Shown here in pieces: positions 11,189 through 22,574 of a stretch of 64,000 bases of DNA. The translations under genes were made by a program, and so were the position numbers. The notes under the pieces are model-generated. The model was not told the DNA's origin. It did no database searches and saw only the letters and a program-made list of their open reading frames with translations. Source of the stretch: Ampelocalamus luodianensis (lineage: Eukaryota; Streptophyta; Magnoliopsida; Poales; Poaceae); assembly GCA_036346255.1 (NCBI GenBank), contig CM070620.1, forward strand, positions 11,644,671 through 11,708,670, in the 5' to 3' direction. Every line of letters begins with the position of its first letter. The first letter of the stretch is position 1.

Positions 11189-11634
11189 AAATCCGGCAAA
11201 AATCCAATGAGACTCTCCAACAATATATGAAAAGATTTAGTCAGGTTCGTAACTCAATACCAGAGGTCGTAGAATCTTCTGTCATCCAAGCCATCAAAGC
11301 GGGGCTAAGGAATCGACGATTTACGAAGGATTTAGCAATAAACCCTCCACGAACGACCATCGAGCTTTTCGACATGGCCGACAAATACGTGACCGCTAGT
11401 GAAGCGGTTGAGTGGAATGAGGCCATTGATCGGAAAGACAAAATACCTCAACCTGACTTGGATAAGTCAGAAAAGAAGCAAAGGAAGGCTCTCAAGAAAA
11501 AGAGAAACCGCAAACCCGACGACAAGGAACTTCTTGCGGTTCCTAAAGAGTTTATCAAGGTTAAGAAAGATTACACCGATCGTGGCAAAGAAAAACAAAA
11601 GGTTGTGTCCACTTCACCAACAAGCAGGGCATGA
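11189..11634 (+). pseudogene. Gag fragment of the Tat-type gypsy element
   Basis: From the first base after the neighbouring LTR I read SNETLQQYMKRFSQVRNSI, VIQAIKAGLRNRRFTKDLA and ELFDMADKYVTASEA, typical of the Retrotrans_gag C-terminal half, then a Lys/Arg-rich linker. The N-terminal half is missing. Near 11600 the frame shifts into the zinc-knuckle/protease frame. Confidence 0.8.
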
Positions 11635-12520
11635 CTTGCGCACCTGCCGAGCCTGGCAAAAGAAGCTGAAAGATTACTATGTAGGTAAAAGGCCACTCTC
11701 CTCGATACAGGAACTTGGAGACACGAGCTCCAAGAAGGACAAAGACAGTGACGAAGAAATGGAGTACCCGGAGCCTCAACATACTGTCGATGTGATCTTC
11801 AGGGGATCCTCTTCGTACGAGTCAAGATGTCATCTGAAGGCCATGGAGCGGGAGGTCAACCTTGACGAATCTCTGATCACCGTCAAGCCATCCAGATGGT
11901 CGGAGGCTATAATCTCCTTCGGCAAAGAAGATTGCCCCATCCCTTCGACTCGACAAGGTAGGTTCCCTATTGTCGTTGAGCCTACTATTAATAACTGTAA
12001 GGTTAATCAGATATTAATAGATGTGGGTAGTTCTTTAAATATCTTATTTGCCGGAGCATTGGAAGATATGCAAATTCCCAAATCCAAGGTGAAATTTGTG
12101 AAGTATGCCTTCCATGGCATAGTTCCTGGTTCTATCGCTAAATCGATAGGACAGCTTTCCCTGCTGGTTACAGTCGGAAGACCCGACAACTTCTGAACAG
12201 AAAAGATTTCGTTTGATGTGGTAGATTTTGAAACCGCATACAATGGAATCCTCGGTCGTTCGGCCTTAGCAAAATTCCTAATAGCCATGCACTACGGTTA
12301 TCAGACTTTAAAAATGCCAGGACCGAAAGGAGTCATCACGGTTCGAGGAGATCGAAAAATAGCTTACACATGTGATCGGAAATCCTTAAAACTGGTTGAT
12401 GAACTACCGACTAGGGAAACTAATCCACCTACCATGCAGGTCAAGTACTCAAGGCCAAAGATGGCACCAAAACCTTTCGACCAGACAAAAGAGGTACATC
12501 TCGCCAAAAGCGCTTTCTAG
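11600..12520 (+). pseudogene. Zinc knuckle and aspartic protease (gypsy)
   Basis: CPLHQQAGHDLRTC near 11610-11655 is a zinc-knuckle-like segment. The protease region follows: GRFPIVVEPTINNCKVNQ, then ILIDVGSSLNILF. The catalytic box is usually Asp-Gly-Gly-Ser-Ser in this group; here the first Gly is Val. A flap-like AYNGILGRSALA segment follows after an in-frame TGA at 12194-12196. The protease would process the polyprotein. The mutated box and the stop make it inactive. Confidence 0.8.
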
Positions 12521-12529
12521 AACGCGCTA

Positions 12530-13500
12530 AAATACTGGTCGGAGCAGGACTCAACCTCAAATAGGAAGAGTCGCTCGTCTCCTTCCTCCGAGCAAACCAG
12601 GATGTATTCGCATGGCAGGCGTCCGACATACCCGGAGTGCCCAGGGAGGTGATCGAGCATAGGCTAGCTCTCCAGCCTGACAAGAAACTGGTCAAGTAGA
12701 AGCTGATGCATTTTGCACTAGATCGGAAGGAGGCAATCAAGTCAGAGATTGACAAGCTCCTTATGGCTGGGTTTATTCGTGAAGTCGATCACCTAGAATG
12801 GCTCGCCAATCCTGTAATGGTTAGAAAAGCAAATGGGAAGTGGCGAATGTGTATTGACTTTACAGATCTTAATAAAACTTGTTCGAAGAATGACTTTCCC
12901 CTTCCACACATTAATCAACTCGTAGACTCTACTTCCGGGTGTGAGATGTTAAGTTTTTTAGATGCGTACACAAGGTACCACCAGATTAATATGAGTAAAG
13001 ACGATGAAGAGAAAACTTCCTTCATTACTAAATACGGTACTTACTGTTATGTGAAGATGTCATTTGGTCTCAAAAACGTTGGTGCAACTTTTCAAAGACT
13101 GATGCAAAAAAAACTTTAATCCGCAGATAGGTCGAAATCTAGAGGCCTACGTTGATGATCTGGCCGTAAAGAGCATCAACGTTGGCGATCACATTACAGA
13201 CCTACACGAGACTTTCAATAACTTAAGAAGGCATAACCTTAAGTTAAATCAGAAAAAGTGTGTGTTCGGAGTTTCTTCTAGTAAGCTTCTTAGATTTCTA
13301 GTTTCGGCTAGAGGTATTAAAGCAAATCCAGTAAAAATTTCGGCCATCGACTAGATGCGCCCTCCGACCACAAAGAAGGAAGTCTAGAAACTAACCGACT
13401 GTATGGCAACAGTAAGTCGTTTTATAGCGTGGTTAGGTGAAAAAGGATTACCTTTCTTTAAGCTTCTTCGGAAGCACGGAAGTTTCGAGTGAACTAAATA
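12530..13500 (+). pseudogene. Reverse transcriptase (gypsy)
   Basis: RT motifs are readable in order: LLMAGFIREV, NPVMVRKANGKWRMCIDFTD, FPLPHINQLVDSTSG, LSFLDAYTRYHQI, TSFITKYGTYCYVKMSFGL, and the catalytic YVDDLAVKS near 13149. The frame breaks at an A8 run (13106-13113) between the MSFGLKNVGATF segment and the YVDD box; one fewer A would restore it. Stops are scattered after that. It would copy the element's RNA into DNA in virus-like particles. Confidence 0.87.
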
Positions 13501-13537
13501 GGCAAACTATGCCTTTGAAGAACTTAAGAAATACCTT

Positions 13538-13960
13538 ATGAGTCCCCCGATCTTAGTCTCTCCAAGATTGGGAGAGACATTGCTGATTTACATGGCTGCA
13601 ACACCACAAACAGTCAGTGGTGTACTAGTTGTAGAGCGTGACAATATCCAACGACCATTATATTATGTAAGCGAAGTCTTACATAGACCAAAGGAACGGT
13701 ATCCACAGGTACAAAAGTTGCTCTATGGTCTCTTTATGGCTTCAAGGAAACTAAGGTATTACTTTCAGGCCCACAAAGTGGTCATACCAACCGGATATCC
13801 CCTTGGTCAGGTTCTCAAAAATAGGGAATCATCAGGACGAATAACAAAATGGGCAGTCGAGCTTGGGACGTTCGACCTCCATTTCATCTCACGAACATCA
13901 ATCAAGTATCAGGCAATAGATGAATTCATTGCAAAATGGACTAACCCTGAACCCACCCAA
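13538..13960 (+). pseudogene. RNase H domain (gypsy)
   Basis: This is an RNase H-like domain attached to RT: LLIYMAATPQTVSGVLVVER, RPLYYVSEVL, RYPQVQKLLYGLFMASRKLR, RITKWAVELGTFDLHF. It lacks an Asp at the usual first position (YMAAT; intact relatives of other lineages have DAS), as is common in Tat elements where a second RNase H takes over. This single frame is open. Confidence 0.75.
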
Positions 13961-13974
13961 GGGCCCAAGTACGA

Positions 13975-14370
13975 ACACCACGACGAGTGGACAATGTACT
14001 TTGGCGATTCCTTGATGCTAAAAGGTTCAGGGCTGGAGTTGTCCTAATATCCCCTACTAGAGAACACATCAAATACGCTATTCGGTTAAACTTTCCTGCT
14101 ACAAACAATGTGACAGAATACGAGGGTTTACTAGCAGGACTCTGAGCAGCTAGAGTACTCGGGATTTGAGGATTACTAGTGAAAAGCGATTCTCAACTGG
14201 TAGCAAATCAAATAGGGAAAGAGTATCAATGCTCTAGTACCAAGATATCATCTGATTTTGCGGAAGTACGAAAACTCGAAAAGCACTTCTTCGGTTTTCA
14301 GATCCAACACATTCCTAGAAAGGAAAACTTTCTGGCAGATCAGTTGGCACGGATGGCCTCAACCAGGTCA
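13975..14370 (+). pseudogene. Second, archaeal-type RNase H (aRNH)
   Basis: WTMYFGDSLMLKGSG is the degraded form of the Asp-Gly-Ser start of aRNH. Further on I read NVTEYEGLLAGL (catalytic Glu), KSDSQLVANQI (catalytic Asp), and IPRKENFLADQLARMA. This additional RNase H marks the Tat lineage. A frameshift near 14040 and a TGA near 14167 break it, and the first Asp is displaced by the Phe-Gly-Asp reading. Confidence 0.8.
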
Positions 14371-14499
14371 ACCATCCCGCCTGGAGTTTTTCTCGAGCAA
14401 ATCGATTCACTCTCGGTGGTCGAACATTCCAAGGATGTAGATATTCACAAGGAGGTCGTACACCTCGATTATGTGAACATGGATGCTCCACAGGTTATT

Positions 14500-15690
14500 G
14501 ATGGTTGGCGCTATCACGATCAAGGTAGAGATTGGATGACGTCGATCTACAATTATCTTCAGCATGACCTAATTCCAGAAGATGATGTAGAGGCTGGTCG
14601 TCTAGTACGAAAAGCCAAATCATACACTCTTATTGAAAGTATCTTGTATAAACGAGGATCTCACGGGGTTTTGATGAGATGCATACCTCAATCGGATGGT
14701 ATTAAGTTGCTGACCGAAATTCATGGAGGAGTCTATGGAGGACATCATTTCTATATAACACTGGTCGGTAAAGCCTTCAAGCAAGGATACTACTAACCAA
14801 CTGCCCATCATGATGCAAAAGAGCTCGTCATGAAGTGTGTATAATGTCAGTTTTATAGCCGACAAGTACATCAGCCGGCACAAGCTTTGCAAACAATACA
14901 TTTTTCTTGGCCTTTTACAACATAGGGACTAGACATTCTGGGACCTTTCCCAAGAGCACCCGGGGGCTTCAAATTTCTTTTTGTCATGATTGACACGTTT
15001 ACAAAATGGATAGAAGCCGAGCTAGTTGTTAAAACAACAACTGAAGCCGCTAAGAGGTTTCTCACAAAAAATATGATTACACGATTTGGTGTACCCACCC
15101 AATTCTCTTGCGAAATTTTTTAGGAATTCTGCGAGGATTTAGGTACCAAGATACATTTTGCTTCTATCTCTCACCCACAGAGCAACGGGGTAGTTGAGCG
15201 AGCCAATGGTATCATAATACAAGGAATCAAACGACGAGTGTTCGACCAGATAATAAAACGGTCAGGAGCTTGGGTTTAAGAACTTCCTTCTGTATTATGG
15301 GTCGTTCGCACCACGACAAGTCGTGCGACTAATGAAGCACTATTCTTTTTGGTTTATGGTGCTGAAGCCATGCTTCCTCTAGAACTAAAACTTGGTTCTG
15401 CTTGAACTGATTGTTTCAACGATAATGATCAGAATGAACGATGACTTGACGACATCAGTTTCCTTGAAGAACGACGAAATCAAGCCCTAATACGATCAGC
15501 AGTCTACCAACAAGTCATGAGAAAGTACCGTAGCCATAAGGTGCAACCTCCCAACCTCGATGTAGGTGATCTGGTTCTCAAGAAAATTCAGAACTAAGCA
15601 AATTGCAATAAACTTTCTCCCAAGTGGGAAGGTCCATACACTATGGTCGAAGTCACCCGACCAGGTTCGGTATGATTAGCAATGTGAGAC
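14500..15690 (+). pseudogene. Integrase (gypsy), second catalytic Asp missing
   Basis: The zinc-binding start reads EIHGGVYGGHH. The core begins GLDILGPFPRAPGGFKF, which carries the first catalytic Asp. The segment that should hold the second Asp reads FGVPTQFSCEIF, with no Asp: the residues between Pro-Thr and Gln-Phe are gone. The third position, Glu in HPQSNGVVERAN, is present. A C-terminal GDLVLKK...LSPKWEGPY segment follows. Stops at several points. The protein would have inserted the DNA copy into the genome. Confidence 0.82.
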
Positions 15691-16740
15691 GAACAAGTTT
15701 GTCTAATTCTTGGAACATTGATTAATTGTGTAAATTATTTGTATAATTAATTTCTTATATACATTTTTCATTCGTATAAAGATGATTTTCCTTTATTTTC
15801 AATGAGTGTTACTGTTTATATATTTGTTATCTGCTACTTTGGTCCAAGATCATTATTGTTTAGACTGGTCGGAGAAGACTCTCATTCTCTTCGATTTCCT
15901 TCTAAAGGGTCTCTATTACTCGTTGGCTTAGACTTGATTGTCGTACGCGAGAACGTTCCTAGTCGTGATCATTGCTTCAATGATTCCCACACACGACCAC
16001 ACTCGTTTCTCAAAGAAACATACGAGTAATAGGAGCATCACACAAACAATTTCATATGATTCCTTATTTGATTAAGAGTTTGAAGATTCACTTTCTTTAT
16101 TTCAACACTTTGTTCTCCTCTTATTTGGCTACTGGTCGGGACACGAAAAACCTCCTAGTCGAAGTCTCTCCTCTCTGCACGTGGTCCTGCCCACTAGAAG
16201 GAGCTTCCTAGCGACGGTCCTTTTCTTACAATCCTCGCTGCCAGTCAGACCTGAGCATGAGCACGTCTCGAGAAATGTTTTTCATGTCTTCAGTTCTTAG
16301 CAACCCTTACGACCAGTTTTTGATGATATATATAAACAAAGACACTTATTGTTTTTTTCATACTTTCTTATCATCAAAGCAAGTCTTATGTTATCTTTCG
16401 ACCATATGTGGTATTTCACAGTATTTTGATTATGAAAAAGATCTAAGCTAGTCGAAATCATACATTGGTTTTGACCAAATTGATTTCCTAGTGTTAATTA
16501 TATCATTTTTTACAACATAATCAGCATATGCTTTATACCATGGTCCTAGTTATTGCTCATTTTCTTAGTTTACTGCTTCTTTAGTAACGTTCATCTACTA
16601 ATAAAAGCAGTCGGGGTTAGGGGATATATGAGTATTTAGCGAATTTTGCAAAGATATAAAGACTTCATTGATGTTAAAAGGTAAGTTTTATTTATGAAGT
16701 CTAAACATTACAATCGTTTACTCGTTAGAACCACCAGATT
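15691..16740. other. Spacer between integrase and antisense gene
   Basis: AT-rich DNA with scattered GGTCG and CGACCA words and a 75-codon open frame without a domain (15802-16029). In Retand-type elements this is the non-coding stretch downstream of pol. No gene is recognised. Confidence 0.5.
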
Positions 16741-19667
16741 GGTTGCTGCGTGTTGGAGATCCGACTTCCATTTCCTCCGCAACCTTGTCTCCGAGAGGCT
16801 TTACTTCCTCAAGAAACTTGGTCGCTTCTTCGCCGAGCAGTCGAAGTCTTCTTCAATAGCTCCAAGGTGAATAGAGGGGTCGGAAGCCTTCAGTTTTGCC
16901 AAGGCAAAACTAACTCCATTCGCAATAGCTTTTTTTTATTGACTGGACATTGTTCTCTCTAAAGGTCTTCATCAGACTCTTGAGATCTTCAAGCTGATGG
17001 CCAAGAAAGTTGATCTTCTCTACAGGATCTCTTAAGGTGGGCAATTACGTTCCTGACCCTAAGTCGAAGAGCATCTTTTTCACAGCCTTAACCTTTTCTT
17101 TAAGGCTCCGATCAAGTTCAGCCCTCTGGCCATGCTCAAACTCAAGAGCCTTATCTGCTTTTTCTAGTGCTTGAGTTTTCTCTGCACGAGTAAACTAATA
17201 GATAAACACACATAAATTGGCCAAAATGGTGTACTAGTCAAGTCTACGACCAGTTACCTCTGATCTTCTTTTCGCAAGAATCAAACACCTCCTTTTGCCT
17301 GGTCATAACATATGCGATCTACTGTTCTTTGACTTGGCACTCCTCCTTAAGCTTTACTATCATGGCTTCTTTAGTCACGATCTCTTCTTTAAGTTTCTCC
17401 AAATCTATCAAATATGATAAAGGGAGGAATATTAACTGAGAGAGAAGGGTTAAGGTAGCAAAAAAAGGGAAGCAAAGTTAAGAAGAAAGTTCTTACTTTC
17501 TTACTCGGAGTGCTTCTGCTCCAAGAGCTTTATTCGCTGGATCAGTCCTCCGATCACAGCGTAATTCTCGACCGTGTGCTACACAAATAGCGCCCTTCTT
17601 TGAGTTTTCCGTAAACTTTAAAGAAAAACTTTGAAACTGGTCGTGAATACTTACCCGAATTGCCATGCCATTATATTCGGTAAAGAGAGTATCAAGATCT
17701 GTCTTAGCTTGATAGTTCGATATATCCCCCCAAATCTCATCAAGTTCCTTATCATCGATAAATCGAGGGGAGAAAGGGAATTTGTTAACTTGGGGAGAAT
17801 TACCGTCAGGGGCCTTAGCCTGCTAAGGATCTTCAGCAACCTCCGCCTCTGTAGACGAAGGTGGGATCACAAAAGGATCCTGAACAAGCGCTAGCACTGA
17901 CGCTTGCTCGGGGGCTTCCTCGACCATTTTCTCTTCAGGAACTTTTTCTTGAAGAATGCTTTGATCGGAAGTCTCCTTGACCACTTTGTCCCCAGGAGCT
18001 TTTCCCTGAGGAGTATCCTGGTCGAAATCAACTGGAATACCAGAAGATCTAGATAAGAAGAAGAAAGGAAATTCATGATTTCGACATATCAGAAATATCC
18101 AAGGTACATATTTATATAACTTTTTCAGTTTTGTACATAGTTGGTCAATTTTCAGATCCTAACCTTAAAATGTGCTGAAGTAAAACCCCTAGCACTCGTT
18201 TTTCTCTTATTATCAACCGATTTTTTCCCGGTTCTAAACTGACAGGGCTGGTTGTACCCTTCACATTCTCCAACAAGTGATTGGAGGCGATATTCTCGAC
18301 CAACTGGTCGGAGACATCATACCTGATCATCAAGTCGGAGGGTGTAGATTTGTCGACCTCCAAAGTAGTTGCTTCAGTAGCAACTGGCAGGTCCTTAGCA
18401 ACCAAACTGGAGTCCACGACAACCGCCTAAATTAACAATCAAAGTTAGTTAGGTGATGAAAAACCTTCATCTAGAATATACATTCATGTTCGGTTACCTA
18501 CCTCCATAAGGCCAACACCCTGTGTGGTCGTAGGAATGGTCGGATCATCAATCGACTCACAACTTTCGGTGGCCTTATTGATCCTCAGCCTGACCAACTA
18601 CACATCAAAGAGGATTTACGGTAAACCAATCGAAAAAAAAGAGATGAAGAATCGTTGATATTCTTACCCTAAGTCTCTCAGCCCTCTCTTCTGCGGAAAC
18701 AATCGCTAAGATTCGAGGGAAACTAGCCTTTTCGCCAGTCTCTCCGGCGCAGATCATTTTGATCTGGTTTCTGGTCTCATCAGGAAACAAAGCTGTAAAG
18801 GTAAACAAGAGACTTGAGATTACAGGAATAATCGACCAACGAAAGCAAAATGGTCGAAATCCTTCAGGACTTACCCTCCTTGGAGCCTTTGGTCGCATCC
18901 TCACGACCAATATACCAGAGCATTGGGTATGCTCGGTCCTTCAAAGGGCTAATCCGACGCATGAAAAAATTCCTTACTACGTGCTAGTAGGTTAAACCCT
19001 CAGCACTAAGGAGTTGGATGGCTTCAACCCATCTCCCTATTTTTCTCTCCTTCTCCACAGAGGAGCACCATTTTGGATTCTCGATCACCTTCTTACCAGT
19101 GTAGTAGAGGCTATCCTTCTGCGTGACAGCCATGTAGAATCAGCTTTTCATCCATGATGACCACGAAGACTTTGAGTACGTGGGAATGTACTCATTAGCT
19201 TTCCCATGGTGAAGAAGCAAGGTGCACTCTCCAGGCATTCCTGTCGTCCTCCTAGATTTCGCCATCCTGTAGTAGTACTTGAAGAAATCCAGATTTGTGG
19301 GAATTCCCAAGTACGCTTCGCAGAGGTAGACGAAGATGCTGAGGTTGGCAATGGCATTGGGAGCAAGATTTACCAGTTCGACTCCGTAATGCTCCAAAAC
19401 TGTAGGAAGAAAGGGGTGAATTGGCAGCCTGAATCCACATTCGATATATGCGAGGAAAATAGGAATTTCCCCATCTTCGTTGCTCGGAGAATGCTCTCCG
19501 GCCGCTGATCTCCAAGAAATCAGATTCTTGTCGGGAAGCAACCCGATCTTCTCTAGATTATCAAGTTTCCTCTCGCGCAGATCAGAAACCGGCCAGTTGG
19601 TGATATAATCCGACATGGTCGGGTTTTTGGATAGGGAAGAAAGGGGGTCGTAGAAGGTTGAAGACAA
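16741..19667 (-). pseudogene. Antisense accessory gene (Transposase_28-like), spliced
   Basis: The first exon on the minus strand starts with Met at 19667 and carries the conserved block ECGFRLPIHPFLPTVLEHYG, then VYLCEAYLGIPTNLDFF and PLKDRAYPMLWY. This matches the Pfam family called putative gypsy-type transposon (PF04195). An in-frame TAG lies just after SSWMKS. The exon then ends at a GTAAGT donor near 18872. A second exon runs from a TTTACAG acceptor (LFPDETRNQIKMICAGET to SAEERAERL) to another GTAAG donor near 18667. Lys/Glu-rich coiled-coil-like sequence near 17300-17400 (EKLKEEIVTKEAMIVKLKEE) belongs to later exons. Function unknown. A homologue with the same exon borders lies at 34147. 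Confidence 0.72.
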
Positions 19668-19967
19668 TAGGAGGTCGGAAGCATTTTTTTCTACTCAGGG
19701 GATGAAGAAGGGAATCTAAAAGTGTAAAACCTCAGGGCTCGACGCAAAGGGGATTTTATAGCTTCAGATCTATTAACCGCAATTGAGAGTTATCTGAAGT
19801 CCAATGGATATGACCTTTTGCCTCCAACGGACAGAAAGACTCTTTGGTTCCCAAGGCAGGTTCTCAACTTTAAAATGAATACATGCCACCTCGAATGTCA
19901 CGACATTAAATGAGGGTTGCCCGATACGACTTCATCAGAAGAAGGTATTCACATGACCTATTCATTT

Positions 19968-19984
19968 AAAGTTCGGGGGCTAGC
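19968..19984 (+). other. Polypurine-like tract before the 3' LTR
   Basis: AAAGTTCGGGGGCTAGC precedes the probable LTR start TGACAAAG at 19985. The G-run fits the plus-strand primer of this element group. Confidence 0.55.
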
Positions 19985-20674
19985 TGACAAAGATTAAAAT
20001 CTCTATGTATTTCTTTAATACATAATAAAAAACCCGTATTACTTCATGGTTGTAACCCCTAAGGCTCACAACCTCAATGGTCGTAAGAATTTCAGAGGTT
20101 ACATGAGGGATAACTTGGTCAAACAGGGTCCTGTACCTAGCCTCCGACCAAGTAGTTGCTCGTATAAGCTATGAACTGGCATCTGGATCTAACTCTAGGT
20201 ATGTTCTCTATCGTGTGATGAATGAAATACATGATATATATTCCATGCCACACGACGTTACGTGATCCTAAGTCACTGACAAATAACCGTCGTACAGTTG
20301 AGTGTCTCACAGACACTTAACCGCAAAGCGGTTGATACATCATAAACCACCGCCTCGCTCTGACCAGTCGCGACGCTTCTCAATGGGCGTATTCTCCAGG
20401 AATAACTGCCATCGCTTCATCAACTATTTAAAGGAGGACGCACACGGCAGAAGGCAATCGGGAATTCAGAGGCTCGAGCGCTATTAGATTGAAGCATAGC
20501 AATTAGAACAGCAAGCATTACACTCAGTGTACTTAGGAATTAGTCCATCGCCTGATCACAGGCACCCCCTGTAATAGCCAGTTCATATCAATAAAGAGCA
20601 GTCTCATTCTCTCCCGGGAAATCTCGTCCATTTTCCTTTATTTATTTTTAAGATCGGCGACTCGATCATCGACA
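19985..20674 (+). repeat. Probable 3' LTR of the Tat-type element
   Basis: The start TGACAAAG follows the polypurine-like tract. The end is taken at CATCGACA (20674) and is uncertain. The body holds TATTTAAA (20425-20432) and, about 160 bases later, AATAAA (20590-20595), the expected U3-R-U5 order. There is no second LTR to compare with. Confidence 0.55.
20425..20432 (+). promoter_or_regulatory. TATA-like box in the 3' LTR
   Basis: TATTTAAA followed by GC-richer DNA, with a poly(A) signal AATAAA at 20590. Consistent with an LTR promoter; not tested. Confidence 0.4.
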
Positions 20675-21110
20675 ACTACTTTATAAATGTTCGTTTTACC
20701 TCTTCCTGTATGCATTTTTACTGTCACACTGACTTGCGTTGTACTGCCTGCTTGACATTTACTATAAAATGATATGTGATAGCTCATTTACTGTAAATGC
20801 GAAAGCAATTACTGAACTTCTAATTTGTTTGAAATTATTGCGTGTGAAACGTGTTTTACTATATTGGGGCATGTATTTTACTATACTACCTTTTCTCTTC
20901 TTTGTTCGGTATATTTGCGTGTGCATAGCTGAAAACACGGGTACCAATGCGTCTCTTCATCTCCAAACACAAAAACGTGTGATGCTGCTCCGGCTGCCCA
21001 ATGCGTCTCTTCGTCTCCCCCCACTGCGACTTATAAGGATGGACATCCACTAACCAAGTAACACACAAGAAATCTCGTATTATTTTCCACACAAACTGGT
21101 AAAACAAAAA
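20675..21110. other. Spacer without recognised gene
   Basis: AT-rich DNA with repeated TTTACTGT/TTTACTAT words, also common at 21780-22090. Short open frames look random. Confidence 0.4.
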
Positions 21111-21656
21111 ATGCCTTCAAGCTCTTCTTCCTCTCAACTGCCCACGGTAGTTCTGGCCTACCTCACCCTTGTATATGATCACCTCTCTAATCGGACCCTT
21201 AGTAATGCTGCTAAGCATTATGCAGTCTGCAACCTCCTCCAATCTCCACCCCTATGTCTCCAGAATATCGTGTTTTCGATCATCCGCGGACTGCACCTCC
21301 TCCTCTACCGAACCAATGGCTTGGTCTCTGACGTCCGGTGGGCAAACCTCATGCTCGAGGTCACGCTCACCAACTGCATGCATCATGTCGAAGAGTCGAT
21401 TCAGATGTACAATGGATACATCGATGAGCTGGGCGTGAGGGTCGACGATACCGATGGTGTGGAAGAGGCTGAAGATATCCTCTAGCACATGGTCAACGTG
21501 TACCCTCAATAACAACAGCTCCAAGCTCGACTCGCCGCCGCGAAGGACCAAGTGGAGTCATTCCTCCACGTATTCCCTGATCTCGTTCCCACCGAAGCCC
21601 GCAAGCAAGCTTACGAATGCCTGAGGACTGCCTTAGGGTCCTACGTTGGCCACTAG
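21111..21656 (+). pseudogene. Unrecognised 182-codon frame with two stops
   Basis: The Met at 21111 opens a Ser-rich start (MPSSSSSSQLP) and a helical-looking body (VVLAYLTLVYDHLSNRTLS, VRWANLMLEVTLTNCMHHVEESIQMYNGYIDELG, Asp/Glu-rich DDTDGVEEAED). A TAG stops it at 21483. The same frame goes on through a TAA with plausible coding text (QLQARLAAAKDQVESFLHVF and EARKQAYECLRTALGSYV) to TAG at 21656. The GC content is much higher than in the AT-rich flanks, which supports real coding history. I do not recognise the family. A TTTACTGT-word-rich region surrounds it, so it may be a captured gene fragment in an unidentified transposon. Confidence 0.45.
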
Positions 21657-22485
21657 CGCCTTCCTTCTTTTCGTATTAGATCAAGCAATGTAAATAAAAA
21701 CAAAAAGTGACTAGCCACGCTATTTGGCCGAATCACTCGTAATATATGTAAAAAAAAAAGATGTCATCTTTATATGTTACTGCTTTGTACGTATAATTTT
21801 ACTGCACTGTGTTGCTAACTTTACTGTTTGAGCGTGAAAACAAAATCCTGATCACCATGATTTGACAGTAAACACATTACAACTTTATTGTCTTACCGGT
21901 GGTGTTTTACTATCAAATGTATGAGCACGAAAAAGTCACATGCCACAATAAAAGCAATAAAACGCATAACAACTTTATTATCTTACCGTTATGTTTTACT
22001 ATCAAACATACGGGCTCGAAAAAGGTCACGTGCGGCCAAAAAAGGCAGTAAAATAATTCACGAATGAGTGTCACGTATCATATTATTTACCGTGAAAATC
22101 GATTGCCGCGTGAGGTGCAAACATTTCTGACCCACCGGCTGTAGTTGGTGGGCCGGCCGTATGGGGGTTGTACGCACGCATCATCACACCTGGTCTGGTC
22201 ACACGCGGTGGGTTGGTTAGGCGTAGAATAACTATTCTATGTTTGGCTACAGAATACTCTCTCTCTATATATAAGGTCATGTGGTTGTCCAAAAAGGGTT
22301 TTTAAGTGGGGAGCTTATGCTCCCACGGGATATTGGAAATCTTCAAATGTACTCTTTCTCTACTCCCCACAACACTCAAAGCTGAAAGGTCCTTTATATT
22401 TCTGGCATGTTTTTGTCAAAAGCAATCATGATATTTAATCGCTGAAAATGGATTCAATATTACAATCTAAAACATTTCACATTTC

Positions 22486-22574
<89 letters not shown>

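Larger units (their letters stand above)
11189..20674 (+). mobile_element. Tat/Retand-type Ty3/gypsy element, 5'-truncated
   Basis: Gag, zinc knuckle, protease, RT, RNase H, a second archaeal-type RNase H and integrase follow in order on the plus strand. A minus-strand accessory gene, a polypurine tract and a 3' LTR come next. RT before integrase makes it Ty3/gypsy. The second RNase H and the antisense accessory gene place it in the Tat/Retand group. The 5' LTR, primer site and gag start are missing; the left edge is the 3' LTR of the gag-only element. Stops and frameshifts occur in every domain, so it cannot act on its own. Confidence 0.85.
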
